Positions 1-6,600 of a stretch of DNA of 8,046 nt are shown piece after piece. Numbering within the stretch: the first letter of the stretch is position 1; every line of letters begins with the position of its first letter. The translations under genes were made by a program, and so were the position numbers. The stretch comes from Zoogloea sp. (GTDB taxonomy: Bacteria; Pseudomonadota; Gammaproteobacteria; Burkholderiales; Rhodocyclaceae). Location of the stretch: assembly GCA_016790385.1 (NCBI GenBank), contig JAEUNV010000566.1, forward strand, positions 1 through 8,046. The letters are read 5' to 3'. The notes under the pieces were generated by a model, which was given only the letters and a program-made list of their open reading frames with translations, was not told the DNA's origin and made no database searches.

Positions 1-920
1 ATGCGTCGGGCCAGCAGGCGCTTGCGGTGGGGGAGCAGGGCGGCGGGCGGGGGCTCGCCAGGCTCGCACCAGATCATGCGGCGGGTCTCGCCGCTGGCGA
101 TGGTGCCTGAGCTCACGAAATCACGGTTGCCGTGACGGTCGCTGACGTAGATATCGTCGGCTCCGGATACGGCCCCGACCCGCACCGCCGCCACTTGAGC
201 CAGGGTCAGGGTGTATTCGCCGCGGCTGAACAGCAGGTGGCCACCGCATTCGGAGAAATGCCGGTATTGCCAGTGGGGGTGATCCAGGCCGTGCGCGATG
301 TCGTCCCCCTGGCCGATCTGGGCCCAGGCGGTGTTGTGGGACAGGTTGCCGAGTTCGTAGCGCCAGATCAGGCAATTGGGCAGCGCATCGGCGAAGATGC
401 GGGCGTCGCCAAGCTCGATGGCGTGGGTGATGGTGCCGCGTTCATGGAGCCAGCGGTTGAGGCGCAGGGAACTGGTGGACTTGAGGAAATCCCGGGGAGT
501 GATGAAGATCAGTTCGCCCCCTGGGGCCAGATGGTGCACGCATTTCTGGATGAAGAAGAGGTACAGGTTGCTGCGACCGTCAAAGCCATCCTGGTGGAGC
601 AGGGCTCGGGTGGTCGGCGCGATGTCCTGGTAGCGCACATAGGGCGGGTTGCCGATCACCGTGTCGAATTTTTCGCCTACCGGGTAGGCGAAGAAATCCA
701 TGTTGTGGGCACCGGGCGGGCATTGGAGCGGGTCCAGCTCGATGCCCACGGTGTGGTGCAGATGCCTCAGGAAGGCGCCGTCACCGCAGGAAGGTTCCAG
801 CACGCGGCCGGAATTGTGGCGTAGGCGCAGCATGGCCCGGACGACGTGCTCCGGGGTGAAGACCTGCCCGAGGCTGGCGGGATCGGGGTTCGGGAGGGAT
901 GAGGCGGGCGCTGGGTGCAT
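1..920 (-). CDS. N6-adenine DNA methyltransferase (gamma-class, Eco57I/TaqI-like), C-terminus outside window
   Basis: Partial; 306 codons are visible from an ATG at 920 and the 3' end lies beyond base 1. It is predicted to transfer a methyl group from SAM to adenine N6 in DNA. The motif order is that of gamma-class amino-methyltransferases: GQVFTP (motif X, residues 18-23), LEPSCGDGAFL (SAM-binding motif I, 41-51), the acidic IELD (60-63), and catalytic NPPY (91-94) followed by VRY. VGAVSGADDIYV (248-259) resembles the segment that opens the target-recognition part of such enzymes. The spacing between motifs I and IV is short, as in compact members. The ATG is chosen because GQVFTP begins only 17 residues later. 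The frame is open further upstream but has no ATG, GTG or TTG before the hemW stop region. No good Shine-Dalgarno precedes it, so translation may depend on hemW, 62 bases upstream. No restriction partner is visible. It could be a solitary methylase or the methylase half of a longer type IIG protein; only the missing C-terminus can tell. Confidence 0.88.
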   Translation of the reverse strand, partial: MHPAPASSLPNPDPASLGQVFTPEHVVRAMLRLRHNSGRVLEPSCGDGAFLRHLHHTVGIELDPLQCPPGAHNMDFFAYPVGEKFDTVIGNPPYVRYQDIAPTTRALLHQDGFDGRSNLYLFFIQKCVHHLAPGGELIFITPRDFLKSTSSLRLNRWLHERGTITHAIELGDARIFADALPNCLIWRYELGNLSHNTAWAQIGQGDDIAHGLDHPHWQYRHFSECGGHLLFSRGEYTLTLAQVAAVRVGAVSGADDIYVSDRHGNRDFVSSGTIASGETRRMIWCEPGEPPPAALLPHRKRLLARR

Positions 921-982
921 GGGGAAAGGCGGGCGAAAACACGGCGGATTATGCCGCAGGCGGCGGGTCTTGCCTTGAGACT

Positions 983-2206
983 TCAGTCGGGGAGAAAGAG
1001 CATCAGCAGTTCGTTCAGGAAGTGTCGTCCCCGTACTGTCGGGCGCAGGTTTTCTCCGTCGGTTTCAAGCAGCCCCTGCCGGGTGGCCTTGAGCAAACCT
1101 GCTTCGGCGGCTTCGAAGGGCAGGCCGGTGCGATCGGTGAACAGTCGGCGCGGGAAGCCCTGGTTGAGGCGCAGGGCGTTCATCATGAACTCGAAGGGCA
1201 GGTCGGCACTGCTGATGGGGCGTCTTTCCTGGACAAAGGTGCCGCTTTCCCGCGCAGCCAGATAGGCCGCCGGGTGCTTGGGGCGGGTCTCTCGCACGAT
1301 GCCCTCGTGGGAGGAGAGCTTGCCGTGGGCGCCGGCACCGATCCCCAGGTAATCGCCGAAGGTCCAGTAGTTGAGGTTATGTCGGCATTCCCGGTGGGAG
1401 CGGGCGAAGGCGGAGGTCTCGTAGTGGCCGTAGCCGGCTGCGGCCAGGCGTGTCTCCACGCGGTCCTGCATGTCGGATGAAGCGTCTGCGTCCGGAATGG
1501 GGGGAGGGTTGGCGGCGAAGGCGGTGTTCGGCTCCAGGGTCAGGTGGTAGCAGGAGAGGTGCGGGGGCGCCAGGGCGATTGCCATGGCGATGTCGTCTTC
1601 GACCTCGGCCAGGCTCTGGCCGGGCAGGGCGTACATCAGGTCGAGATTGACGGCGTCGAAATGGGTGAGAGCGGCTTCGGCGGCGGCGATGGCGTCGGCA
1701 CGGCCATGAATGCGCCCGAGGGCCTGAAGATGGCCTTCGTGGAAACTCTGGATGCCGACGGAAAGGCGATTGACGCCGGCTTGCCGGAACGCCCTGAAGC
1801 GGCCGGCGTCGACGGTGCCCGGGTTGGCCTCGAGGGTGATCTCGGCCATCGGGTCGAGCATCACGCGCATGCGGATGGCGGTGAGCAGTGTGTCCAGCCC
1901 ATCCGGGCTCATCAGGCTGGGGGTGCCGCCCCCTATGAAGATGCTATGCACACGCCGACCCCACACTTGAGGCAGGGCGCTTTCCAGATCGGCGATCAGT
2001 GCGTCGACGTAGGCGGCTTCGGGGATGCCTTCATCGCGCACGCCATGGGAGTTGAAGTCGCAGTAGGGGCATTTCTTTACGCACCAGGGGAAGTGCACGT
2101 AGAGCGACAGCGGCGGCGAGGCGGTGAGCCGGGACTCCCACTGGCCCTTGGGGGATGGGCGAGGGGCGGCCCGGGGGGTGATCGGGATGATGCGGGCTTC
2201 GGACAT
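983..2206 (-). CDS. hemW: HemW, radical SAM haem chaperone (formerly annotated as oxygen-independent coproporphyrinogen III oxidase-like)
   Basis: A 407-aa cytoplasmic radical-SAM protein. Family knowledge: HemW binds haem and a 4Fe-4S cluster and delivers haem to target proteins; it is a relative of HemN without proven oxidase activity. Visible evidence: the cluster motif CVKKCPYC (Cys42, Cys46, Cys49, spacing CxxxCxxC), the GGGTP loop at 92-96, YALPGQ at 192-197 and the HNLNYW signature at 276-281. HemN proper carries an extra N-terminal region with a further cysteine, which is absent here, and this supports HemW. The first ~30 residues are a Pro/Ala-rich extension before the conserved SLYVHFPWC, so the true start could lie slightly downstream, although no better ATG is seen. 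It lies 41 bases after rdgB and 62 before the methyltransferase, all on one strand. Pairing of rdgB with hemW is common in proteobacteria. Confidence 0.96.
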   Translation of the reverse strand: MSEARIIPITPRAAPRPSPKGQWESRLTASPPLSLYVHFPWCVKKCPYCDFNSHGVRDEGIPEAAYVDALIADLESALPQVWGRRVHSIFIGGGTPSLMSPDGLDTLLTAIRMRVMLDPMAEITLEANPGTVDAGRFRAFRQAGVNRLSVGIQSFHEGHLQALGRIHGRADAIAAAEAALTHFDAVNLDLMYALPGQSLAEVEDDIAMAIALAPPHLSCYHLTLEPNTAFAANPPPIPDADASSDMQDRVETRLAAAGYGHYETSAFARSHRECRHNLNYWTFGDYLGIGAGAHGKLSSHEGIVRETRPKHPAAYLAARESGTFVQERRPISSADLPFEFMMNALRLNQGFPRRLFTDRTGLPFEAAEAGLLKATRQGLLETDGENLRPTVRGRHFLNELLMLFLPD

Positions 2207-2247
2207 CGGGGCGGAGTGCGTGGCGACGCCCTTGCGGGCGCCGGGTT

Positions 2248-2841
2248 TCAGATGGGTTCGGCGCGCAGCTTGTCGAGCAGTTGCCGGAAGGCGTTGCCCC
2301 GGTGGGACAGGACGTTCTTGAGTTCGGCGGGGATCTCGGCGGCGGTTTGCTCCAGTTCGCTGACGAGGAACAGCGGGTCGTAGCCGAAGCCCGCCGTGCC
2401 ACGGGGGGTATCAAGAATCTCGCCGTGCCACTCGCCACAGGCGATCAAGGGTTGCGGGTCGTCGGCATGGCGGACGAGTGCCAGCGCGCAGTAAAAGCGC
2501 GCTCGGCGGTCAGCCTGGCCGGCGAGCTTCTCAAGCAGCAGGGCGTTGTTGCGCTGATCCGACTTCGGTTCGCCCGCGAAACGTGCCGACATCACACCCG
2601 GTGCGCCCCCCAGTGCTTCGACACACAGGCCGGAGTCGTCGGCGAGAGCCGGCAGGCCGGTGCTGCGGGCGGCGTGGCGGGCCTTGGCGATGGCGTTCTC
2701 GACAAAGCTCGGGTGGGGCTCTTCGGCCTCGGTGACATTGAAGGCGGATTGGGGGCGCACTTCGATGCCGAGGGGGGCGAGCAGGGCCGAGAGTTCCTTG
2801 AGTTTGCCGGCGTTGCCGCTGGCCAGGACGAGTTGTTTCAT
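2248..2841 (-). CDS. rdgB: XTP/dITP pyrophosphatase (non-canonical purine NTPase, Ham1/RdgB family)
   Basis: A 197-aa cytosolic enzyme, the same length as E. coli RdgB. The family hydrolyses dITP, XTP and ITP to monophosphate plus pyrophosphate, keeping deaminated purines out of DNA and RNA. All signatures are present: SGNAGK (8-13) for phosphate binding, the acidic EAEEP stretch (38-42), ADDSGL (67-72, containing the likely catalytic Asp), GFGYDPLF (151-158) for base recognition and SHRGNAF (179-185) near the C-terminus. The ATG at 2841 has a GCGAGG ribosome-binding-like sequence about 6-11 bases upstream and places the SGN motif at the expected distance from the N-terminus. It starts 23 bases after the rph stop, and this rph-rdgB-hemW order is a familiar proteobacterial arrangement. 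Nothing is abnormal in the protein. Confidence 0.97.
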   Translation of the reverse strand: MKQLVLASGNAGKLKELSALLAPLGIEVRPQSAFNVTEAEEPHPSFVENAIAKARHAARSTGLPALADDSGLCVEALGGAPGVMSARFAGEPKSDQRNNALLLEKLAGQADRRARFYCALALVRHADDPQPLIACGEWHGEILDTPRGTAGFGYDPLFLVSELEQTAAEIPAELKNVLSHRGNAFRQLLDKLRAEPI

Positions 2842-2864
2842 GGGGTGCCTCGCTTTCGCGGCGC

Positions 2865-3605
2865 TCAGGCTGACAGGCCGAGGGCCTTTTTCTGCTCCAC
2901 GACGAGTTCGGCAATGCCGGTGCCGGCCAGTTCCAGCAGGGAGTCGAGTTCGGCGCGGGAAAAGGGGGTGCCTTCGGCCGTACCCTGGACTTCGACGAAG
3001 CCGCCCGTGCCGGTCATCACCACGTTCATGTCTGTTTCGCAGTCGGAGTCTTCGGGGTAATCCAGGTCGAGTACCGCAACACCCTTGTAAATGCCCACCG
3101 AAATGGCGGCAACGAAGTCGCGCATCGGGTTGGTGGGCAGCTTGCCGGCCTTGACGAGGCCGTCGAGGGCCTCACGGACGGCGACGCAGGCGCCGGTAAT
3201 GGAGGCGGTGCGGGTGCCGCCGTCGGCCTGCAACACGTCACAGTCGATGGTGATCTGGCGCTCGCCCAGCGCCTTCATGTCCACGACTGCGCGCAGGCTG
3301 CGGCCGATCAGACGCTGAATCTCCTGGGTGCGGCCGCTCTGCTTGCCTTTGGCCGCTTCACGGGCGCTGCGGGTGTGGGTGGAGCGGGGCAGCATGCCGT
3401 ATTCGGCAGTCAGCCAGCCCTGGCCCTTGCCGCGCAGGAAGGGGGGCAAGCTCTCTTCGACGCTGGCAGTGCACAGCACGCGGGTGTCACCGAACTCGAT
3501 GAGTACCGACCCTTCAGCATGACGGGTGAAACCGCGGGTGATGCGGACGGGGCGAAGCTGGGCAGGCGAGCGGCCACTGGGGCGGGCGAAGGGGGTGTCG
3601 GTCAT
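2865..3605 (-). CDS. rph: Ribonuclease PH (phosphorolytic tRNA 3'-end nuclease)
   Basis: A 246-aa phosphorolytic exoribonuclease that trims tRNA precursors downstream of CCA, using phosphate and releasing nucleoside diphosphates. It normally works as a hexamer. Visible signatures are [10 protein letters not shown] near the N-terminus (11-20), [19 protein letters not shown] (56-74), [19 protein letters not shown] (87-105, containing a phosphate-site Arg), [17 protein letters not shown] (122-138, containing the second conserved Arg) and the acidic segment 185-198 ending [17 protein letters not shown] follows at 203-212. Length is close to the family norm of about 240. The ATG overlaps the stop of the upstream PP2C gene as ATGA, so translation is probably coupled. 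All visible family motifs are intact, unlike the frameshifted rph of E. coli K-12. Confidence 0.97.
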   Translation of the reverse strand: MTDTPFARPSGRSPAQLRPVRITRGFTRHAEGSVLIEFGDTRVLCTASVEESLPPFLRGKGQGWLTAEYGMLPRSTHTRSAREAAKGKQSGRTQEIQRLIGRSLRAVVDMKALGERQITIDCDVLQADGGTRTASITGACVAVREALDGLVKAGKLPTNPMRDFVAAISVGIYKGVAVLDLDYPEDSDCETDMNVVMTGTGGFVEVQGTAEGTPFSRAELDSLLELAGTGIAELVVEQKKALGLSA

Positions 3606-4510
3606 TTGAATTTATGGATGGCTGCGTTGATTTCGCGGATGGCGCGTTCGATCTCGTCTTCGCTTAGATCTTCCTGGTCACGCTTGTTGCGTCCGAAACC
3701 TTCCATCTGGGTGGTGAAGGCATCGGCGGGCATGGTGCGGGTGGAGACGGTGTCGGGGGTGTCTTCCTGGTGGTCGTCGTGCCAGGTCATGGCGATCAGG
3801 GACATGTTGTCGCACTGGGTGCCACCGAGGGCTTCCGCTTCGTTCATGAGCTGGGGAACACGGTCCATGACGCGGCCATCGGCGAGGGTTTGGACCAGGG
3901 TGTCGGTGTCCAGGGGGCCCCAGACGCCATCCGAGCAGATCGCGATGACGTCCCCGTTGATGAGCGGTGTGCCCCGGGAAAATTCGATCTGCGGCGGATG
4001 GCTGCCACCCAGGCAGCTGAAGATGCGGTTGCGACCCGGGTGCACGGCGGCACTCTCGGCATCAAGGAGCCCTTGGTCGAGCATGAGCTGGACGCGCGAG
4101 TGATCGCGGGTCTGGGCCGCCAGCTTGCCCTTGCGGATCAGGTAAAGACGCGAGTCGCCGGCGTGGGCCCAGTGGGCAATGCCGTCCTGCACCAGACAGG
4201 CGACGATGGTGGTGCGTGGAATGTCGGCCAGATGTTTGTCGAAGGCGTAGTCGAGGATGGCGTGGTGGGCGTTACTCAGCACCCGTGACAGGAAGAGGAT
4301 CGGGTCGATGACTTTGGGCCGGGCTTCCTGCTGAAAGGATTGGGCAATGAACTGCACTGAAATCTGCGCTGCGACCTCGCCGTAGAGATGCCCGCCCATG
4401 CCGTCCGCCAGCACCAGCAGCAGTGCATCCCGGGTGTAGGAGTACGCGACGCGATCCTGGTTGGTGCGCCGCTTGCCGACCCGGCTTTCCTGGAAAATGG
4501 TAAATCTCAT
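3602..4510 (-). CDS. PP2C-family (PPM) serine/threonine protein phosphatase
   Basis: A 302-aa predicted soluble metal-dependent phosphatase that removes phosphate from Ser/Thr. The PPM motifs appear in order: NQDR (17-20), ADGMGGH (35-41, with metal-binding Asp36 and Gly37), a conserved Arg-Thr-Thr segment (99-101), [10 protein letters not shown] (115-124), DHSRVQ (136-141), CSDGVW (192-197, metal-binding Asp194) and CDNMS (233-237, metal-binding Asp234). The catalytic domain ends near residue 245. The remaining ~57 residues form a Thr/Ser- and acid-rich linker followed by a charged, probably helical tail that is not part of the core fold. No membrane segment or signal peptide is seen. Its ATG overlaps the stop of the kinase gene (ATGA) and its own stop overlaps the rph start in the same way. 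This strongly suggests coupled expression and that it opposes the neighbouring kinase, which is inferred from position. The family resembles the Stp/PrpC phosphatases, but I do not assign a symbol. Confidence 0.95.
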   Translation of the reverse strand: MRFTIFQESRVGKRRTNQDRVAYSYTRDALLLVLADGMGGHLYGEVAAQISVQFIAQSFQQEARPKVIDPILFLSRVLSNAHHAILDYAFDKHLADIPRTTIVACLVQDGIAHWAHAGDSRLYLIRKGKLAAQTRDHSRVQLMLDQGLLDAESAAVHPGRNRIFSCLGGSHPPQIEFSRGTPLINGDVIAICSDGVWGPLDTDTLVQTLADGRVMDRVPQLMNEAEALGGTQCDNMSLIAMTWHDDHQEDTPDTVSTRTMPADAFTTQMEGFGRNKRDQEDLSEDEIERAIREINAAIHKFK

Positions 4511-5457
4511 GTACGGCCTATCATTGTTTTTAGTCGGGAGCCCAGCCCTTCGAGCCAGGTCTTCTGTGGGGGCGGCGCCTCGCGGTGACGCTGGGCGAGG
4601 ACTTTTTGCAGGGCAAAGCAGCTTTGAGGCCGTTTCAGCGGATCAAGTTGCAGGCACCAGTCGATGGTGGCGAGAAAGTGGTGGGAATATTGCCCGGCCC
4701 ATAGTTTCGTCGCAGGTTGAACGGTGTCGTTGTTGAGCCGGTCGTCCGAGCGCTGGGGTGAGTTGCCGGCAAGGCAGGCATACATGCTGGCCCCTACGCT
4801 GTAGATATCGCTCCAGGGGCCGAGAGCGTCCCGGTTGGTGAATTGTTCGGGGGAAGCGAAACCGGGGGTGTACATCGGCTTCAGGATTGGCGTGTCGGAC
4901 ATCAGGGTCTGCCGGGCAGCACCGAAATCCAGCAGCACCGGGGTGCCGTCAGCGCGCAGGTAGATATTCGAAGGCTTGATGTCCAGGTGCAGTAATTTGT
5001 GGGCATGGACCTCGCGCAGCCCGTTGAGCATGCGGGTGAAGACACCGCGGATGAAGCGTTCCCGAACATTGCCCTTGTTCTTCTGGGCATAGTCATGGAG
5101 CGTTCTGCCACGCTCAAACTGCATGACCATATAGACGGTGCCGTTTGCGCGGAAGAAGTTGAGCACCCGCACGACGTTGGGATGCACCAGCTTGGCCAGT
5201 GCCCGGCCCTCTTCGAAGAAGCACTTCATGCCATAGCGAAAGGCGCCCTGGTGGGCCTCGGTGACATGGGGCGTAACCTCGCCCTCCGCCCGGAGCGCAA
5301 GGGAGTTGGGAAGGTACTCCTTGATTGCGACGGGGGTGCCGTCCTGGTCGTAGGCCAGGTAGACGATGGAAAAGCCACCCAGCGAAAGCTGCCGCTCGAC
5401 CCTGTAGTGGTCGAGCTGAAATCCGGACGGGAGGGCGCAGTTCTGTTGAGTGGCCAT
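4507..5457 (-). CDS. Hanks-type serine/threonine protein kinase, soluble
   Basis: A 316-aa eukaryotic-like protein kinase and probable first gene of the leftward operon. Visible subdomains: a glycine-loop region LSLGGFSIVY (24-33), VAIKEYLP (43-50, ATP-anchoring Lys46), a helix-C glutamate in FFEEGRAL (80-87), the catalytic loop HLDIKPSN (157-164, Asp159 and Asn164), DFGAAR (177-182), an activation segment ending in FASPEQF, and DIYSVG. Catalytic Lys and both Asp residues are present, so activity is plausible. Two features are unusual: serines replace two of the usual loop glycines, and Leu replaces Arg in the HRD motif (a non-RD kinase). No transmembrane or sensory domain follows; the last ~25 residues are a Pro-rich then basic tail. 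Its stop overlaps the phosphatase start (ATGA). The ATG at 5457 lies 85 bases from the divergent yicC start. It has no strong ribosome-binding site and I saw no convincing minus-strand promoter. Substrates are unknown. Confidence 0.94.
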   Translation of the reverse strand: MATQQNCALPSGFQLDHYRVERQLSLGGFSIVYLAYDQDGTPVAIKEYLPNSLALRAEGEVTPHVTEAHQGAFRYGMKCFFEEGRALAKLVHPNVVRVLNFFRANGTVYMVMQFERGRTLHDYAQKNKGNVRERFIRGVFTRMLNGLREVHAHKLLHLDIKPSNIYLRADGTPVLLDFGAARQTLMSDTPILKPMYTPGFASPEQFTNRDALGPWSDIYSVGASMYACLAGNSPQRSDDRLNNDTVQPATKLWAGQYSHHFLATIDWCLQLDPLKRPQSCFALQKVLAQRHREAPPPQKTWLEGLGSRLKTMIGRT

Positions 5458-5475
5458 CAGGCGGGGCGCTACACT
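5446..5475 (+). promoter_or_regulatory. Candidate sigma-70 promoter for yicC
   Basis: TTGAGT (5446-5451) and TACACT (5470-5475) are separated by 18 bases. Each matches its consensus hexamer at 4 of 6 positions. Transcription would start near 5482, about 60 bases before the yicC ATG. The -35 box falls inside the start of the divergent kinase gene. This is read by eye and unsupported by other data. Confidence 0.3.
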
Positions 5476-5542
5476 TCGTCTTTTGGTGGCAATCCAGCTC
5501 GTTAGTTTAGCTGGGGAATGCCGCTCTATCCTGGGAAAAAAG
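5458..5542. promoter_or_regulatory. Divergent intergenic region between kinase operon and yicC
   Basis: These 85 bases separate the start codons of two divergent units, so promoters for both must lie here or just inside the flanking genes. The segment is more AT-rich than its surroundings. On the minus strand TAAACT (5509-5504) resembles a -10 box but lacks a matching -35 at normal spacing. The plus-strand candidate and a small dyad are listed separately. Confidence 0.6.
5494..5514. repeat. Short inverted repeat, possible operator
   Basis: CCAGCT (5494-5499) and AGCTGG (5509-5514) form a perfect 6-base dyad around a 9-base spacer, midway between the two divergent start codons. A regulator could bind here, or the RNA could fold into a small hairpin in the yicC leader. 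The arms are short enough to arise by chance. Confidence 0.2.
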
Positions 5543-6409
5543 ATGATTCACAGCATGACTGGCTATGCCGTCCAGACCCGCGACCTGGGCCGCGTCGCGT
5601 TGCATCTCGAACTTCGTAGCGTCAATTCCCGCTATCTCGATCTTGCCTTCCGGATCAACGACGATCTCCGTCAGGCGGAGCCCATGCTGCGTGAGGCCAT
5701 TACCGCCAAGCTTAACCGGGGCAAGGTTGAGTGCCGCTTCAATCTGCAGGCTAAGGATAACGCAGCGCGCGACATTTCCATCAACGGCATGCTGTTGGGG
5801 CAACTGAAGGCTGCGCAGGCCGCCATCCAGGTGGAGTTGCCACAGGCCGCGCCCCTGTCGGTTGCTGAGGTGCTGCGCTGGCCCGGTGTGCTGGCCGACG
5901 ATAGCGTCACCTTCGAGGCGATGCAGCCTGAGATCGCGGCGACAATCGCGATCGCGCTGGATGAGCTCGTTGCGACCCGCCAGCGTGAGGGGGCGAAGCT
6001 GGCCGAAATGATCCGCGGCCGCATCACCCACATGCGCCAGCTGGTGGCAACCGTTCAGCCCCGCGTTCCGGCACTTGTGGCCGAGTACCAGGAAAAGCTC
6101 GCAACCCGGCTGCGAGATGCGGCGGCTACTCTTGACGATGATCGTATCCGTCTGGAGGTCGGGCTGTTTGCCCAGCGTGTCGATGTGGCCGAGGAGCTGT
6201 CTCGTCTGACCACGCATTTGGATGAGGTCGAGCGCATCCTCAAGGCCGGTGGATCTGCCGGCAAGCGCTTGGACTTTCTGATGCAGGAACTCAATCGTGA
6301 GGCCAACACCCTGGGCTCCAAGGCCATGGCCTCCGACATGACTGCGATAGCCGTTGAACTCAAGCTGGCCATCGAGCAGATGCGCGAGCAGGTGCAAAAC
6401 ATTGAATGA
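5543..6409 (+). CDS. yicC: YicC family endoribonuclease
   Basis: 288 aa, close to the usual ~290 of the family. YicC proteins are cytoplasmic oligomeric endoribonucleases; E. coli YicC has been linked to turnover of small RNA. Visible features: the N-terminal signature MIHSMTGYA, ELRSVNSRYLDL (23-34), and the C-terminal DUF1732 region with GKRLDFLMQELNREANTLG (240-258) and the conserved ending EQMREQVQNIE. The ATG at 5543 is chosen over an in-frame upstream ATG at 5450 because family members begin with M-x-x-SMT at this point and the upstream 31 residues are unlike the family and overlap the kinase gene. A GGGA sequence lies about 6 bases before the start. The coding end is intact. In many proteobacteria gmk follows directly; here a terminator and an integrase follow, so the gene appears to sit at an island insertion point. 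Confidence 0.95.
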   Translation: MIHSMTGYAVQTRDLGRVALHLELRSVNSRYLDLAFRINDDLRQAEPMLREAITAKLNRGKVECRFNLQAKDNAARDISINGMLLGQLKAAQAAIQVELPQAAPLSVAEVLRWPGVLADDSVTFEAMQPEIAATIAIALDELVATRQREGAKLAEMIRGRITHMRQLVATVQPRVPALVAEYQEKLATRLRDAAATLDDDRIRLEVGLFAQRVDVAEELSRLTTHLDEVERILKAGGSAGKRLDFLMQELNREANTLGSKAMASDMTAIAVELKLAIEQMREQVQNIE

Positions 6410-6518
6410 CATTTCAGGCTGTATCAACATACATCACTGAACCCGTGAAACCCGCGTAGTTAGCGGGTTTCTTTGTTTTGCCCCGCGTCATCCTGTATCA
6501 TGGAATCGCTTTTTTTGT
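6380..6518. other. Probable left attachment junction (attL) of an integrated element
   Basis: The boundary between chromosome and element should lie between the conserved 3' end of yicC and the Int-site repeats. The 3' end of yicC is an established attachment site for some mobilizable genomic islands (the MGIVflInd1 type in Vibrio, from memory). The reading frame is intact at the end of yicC, as expected when an island restores the 3' end of its target. The crossover cannot be placed more precisely because the matching attR is outside the window. No tRNA gene is seen here. Confidence 0.4.
6448..6479 (+). terminator. Intrinsic terminator after yicC
   Basis: AAACCCGC (6448-6455) and GCGGGTTT (6463-6470) form a perfect 8-bp stem with a 7-base loop, followed by a T-rich run (CTTTGTTTT). 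The stem begins 38 bases after the yicC stop. It would end yicC transcription and insulate the integrase gene from it. Confidence 0.85.
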
Positions 6519-6570
6519 GTGTACCCAAGAGTGTACCCAAACGCCGATTCAGGCGAAATACTGGGTACAC
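6519..6570. repeat. Three GTGTACCC motifs (two direct, one inverted) ahead of the integrase
   Basis: GTGTACCCAA occurs at 6519-6528 and 6531-6540, a 12-base repeat period. Its inverse TGGGTACAC lies at 6562-6570 (9 of 10 bases match including the flank). All three sit between the yicC terminator and the integrase start. Tyrosine recombinases of the P4 type bind short repeats next to their own promoter and attachment site, and some repress themselves this way. These are therefore candidate Int arm or core sites. Function is inferred from location and repetition. Confidence 0.5.
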
Positions 6571-6600
6571 ATTCTTGAACCGTTCCGGGTAAAGGGCACA

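Noticed and set aside
132..824. Plus-strand ORF of 230 codons at the left end
   Set aside because: Antisense to the methyltransferase, whose NPPY and SAM motifs show the real coding strand.
949..965. Small GC hairpin between hemW and the methyltransferase
   Set aside because: Only about 4 bp of stem with a tetraloop and no T run; too weak to call a terminator.
1544..2383. Long plus-strand ORF of 279 codons opposite hemW and rdgB
   Set aside because: It lies antisense to two genes with clear family motifs and has low-complexity Gly/Ala/Val-rich composition, typical of high-GC shadow frames.
5507..6430. Minus-strand ORF of 307 codons covering all of yicC
   Set aside because: Fully antisense to an unmistakable YicC protein, with no recognisable motif; high GC suppresses stop codons in this frame.
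6419..6500. CTGTATCA repeated at 6419-6426 and 6493-6500, possible attachment core repeat
   Set aside because: Eight bases within about 80 is within chance expectation, and both copies are on the same side of the integrase.
6410..6518. Search for a tRNA or tmRNA gene as the integration target
   Set aside because: No cloverleaf, T-loop sequence or CCA end is present; the only structure is the terminator hairpin.
6478..6600. TTG-initiated N-terminal extension of the integrase
   Set aside because: It would overlap the terminator and encode the regulatory repeats. Family members begin just before the LTD motif, which fits GTG 6601.
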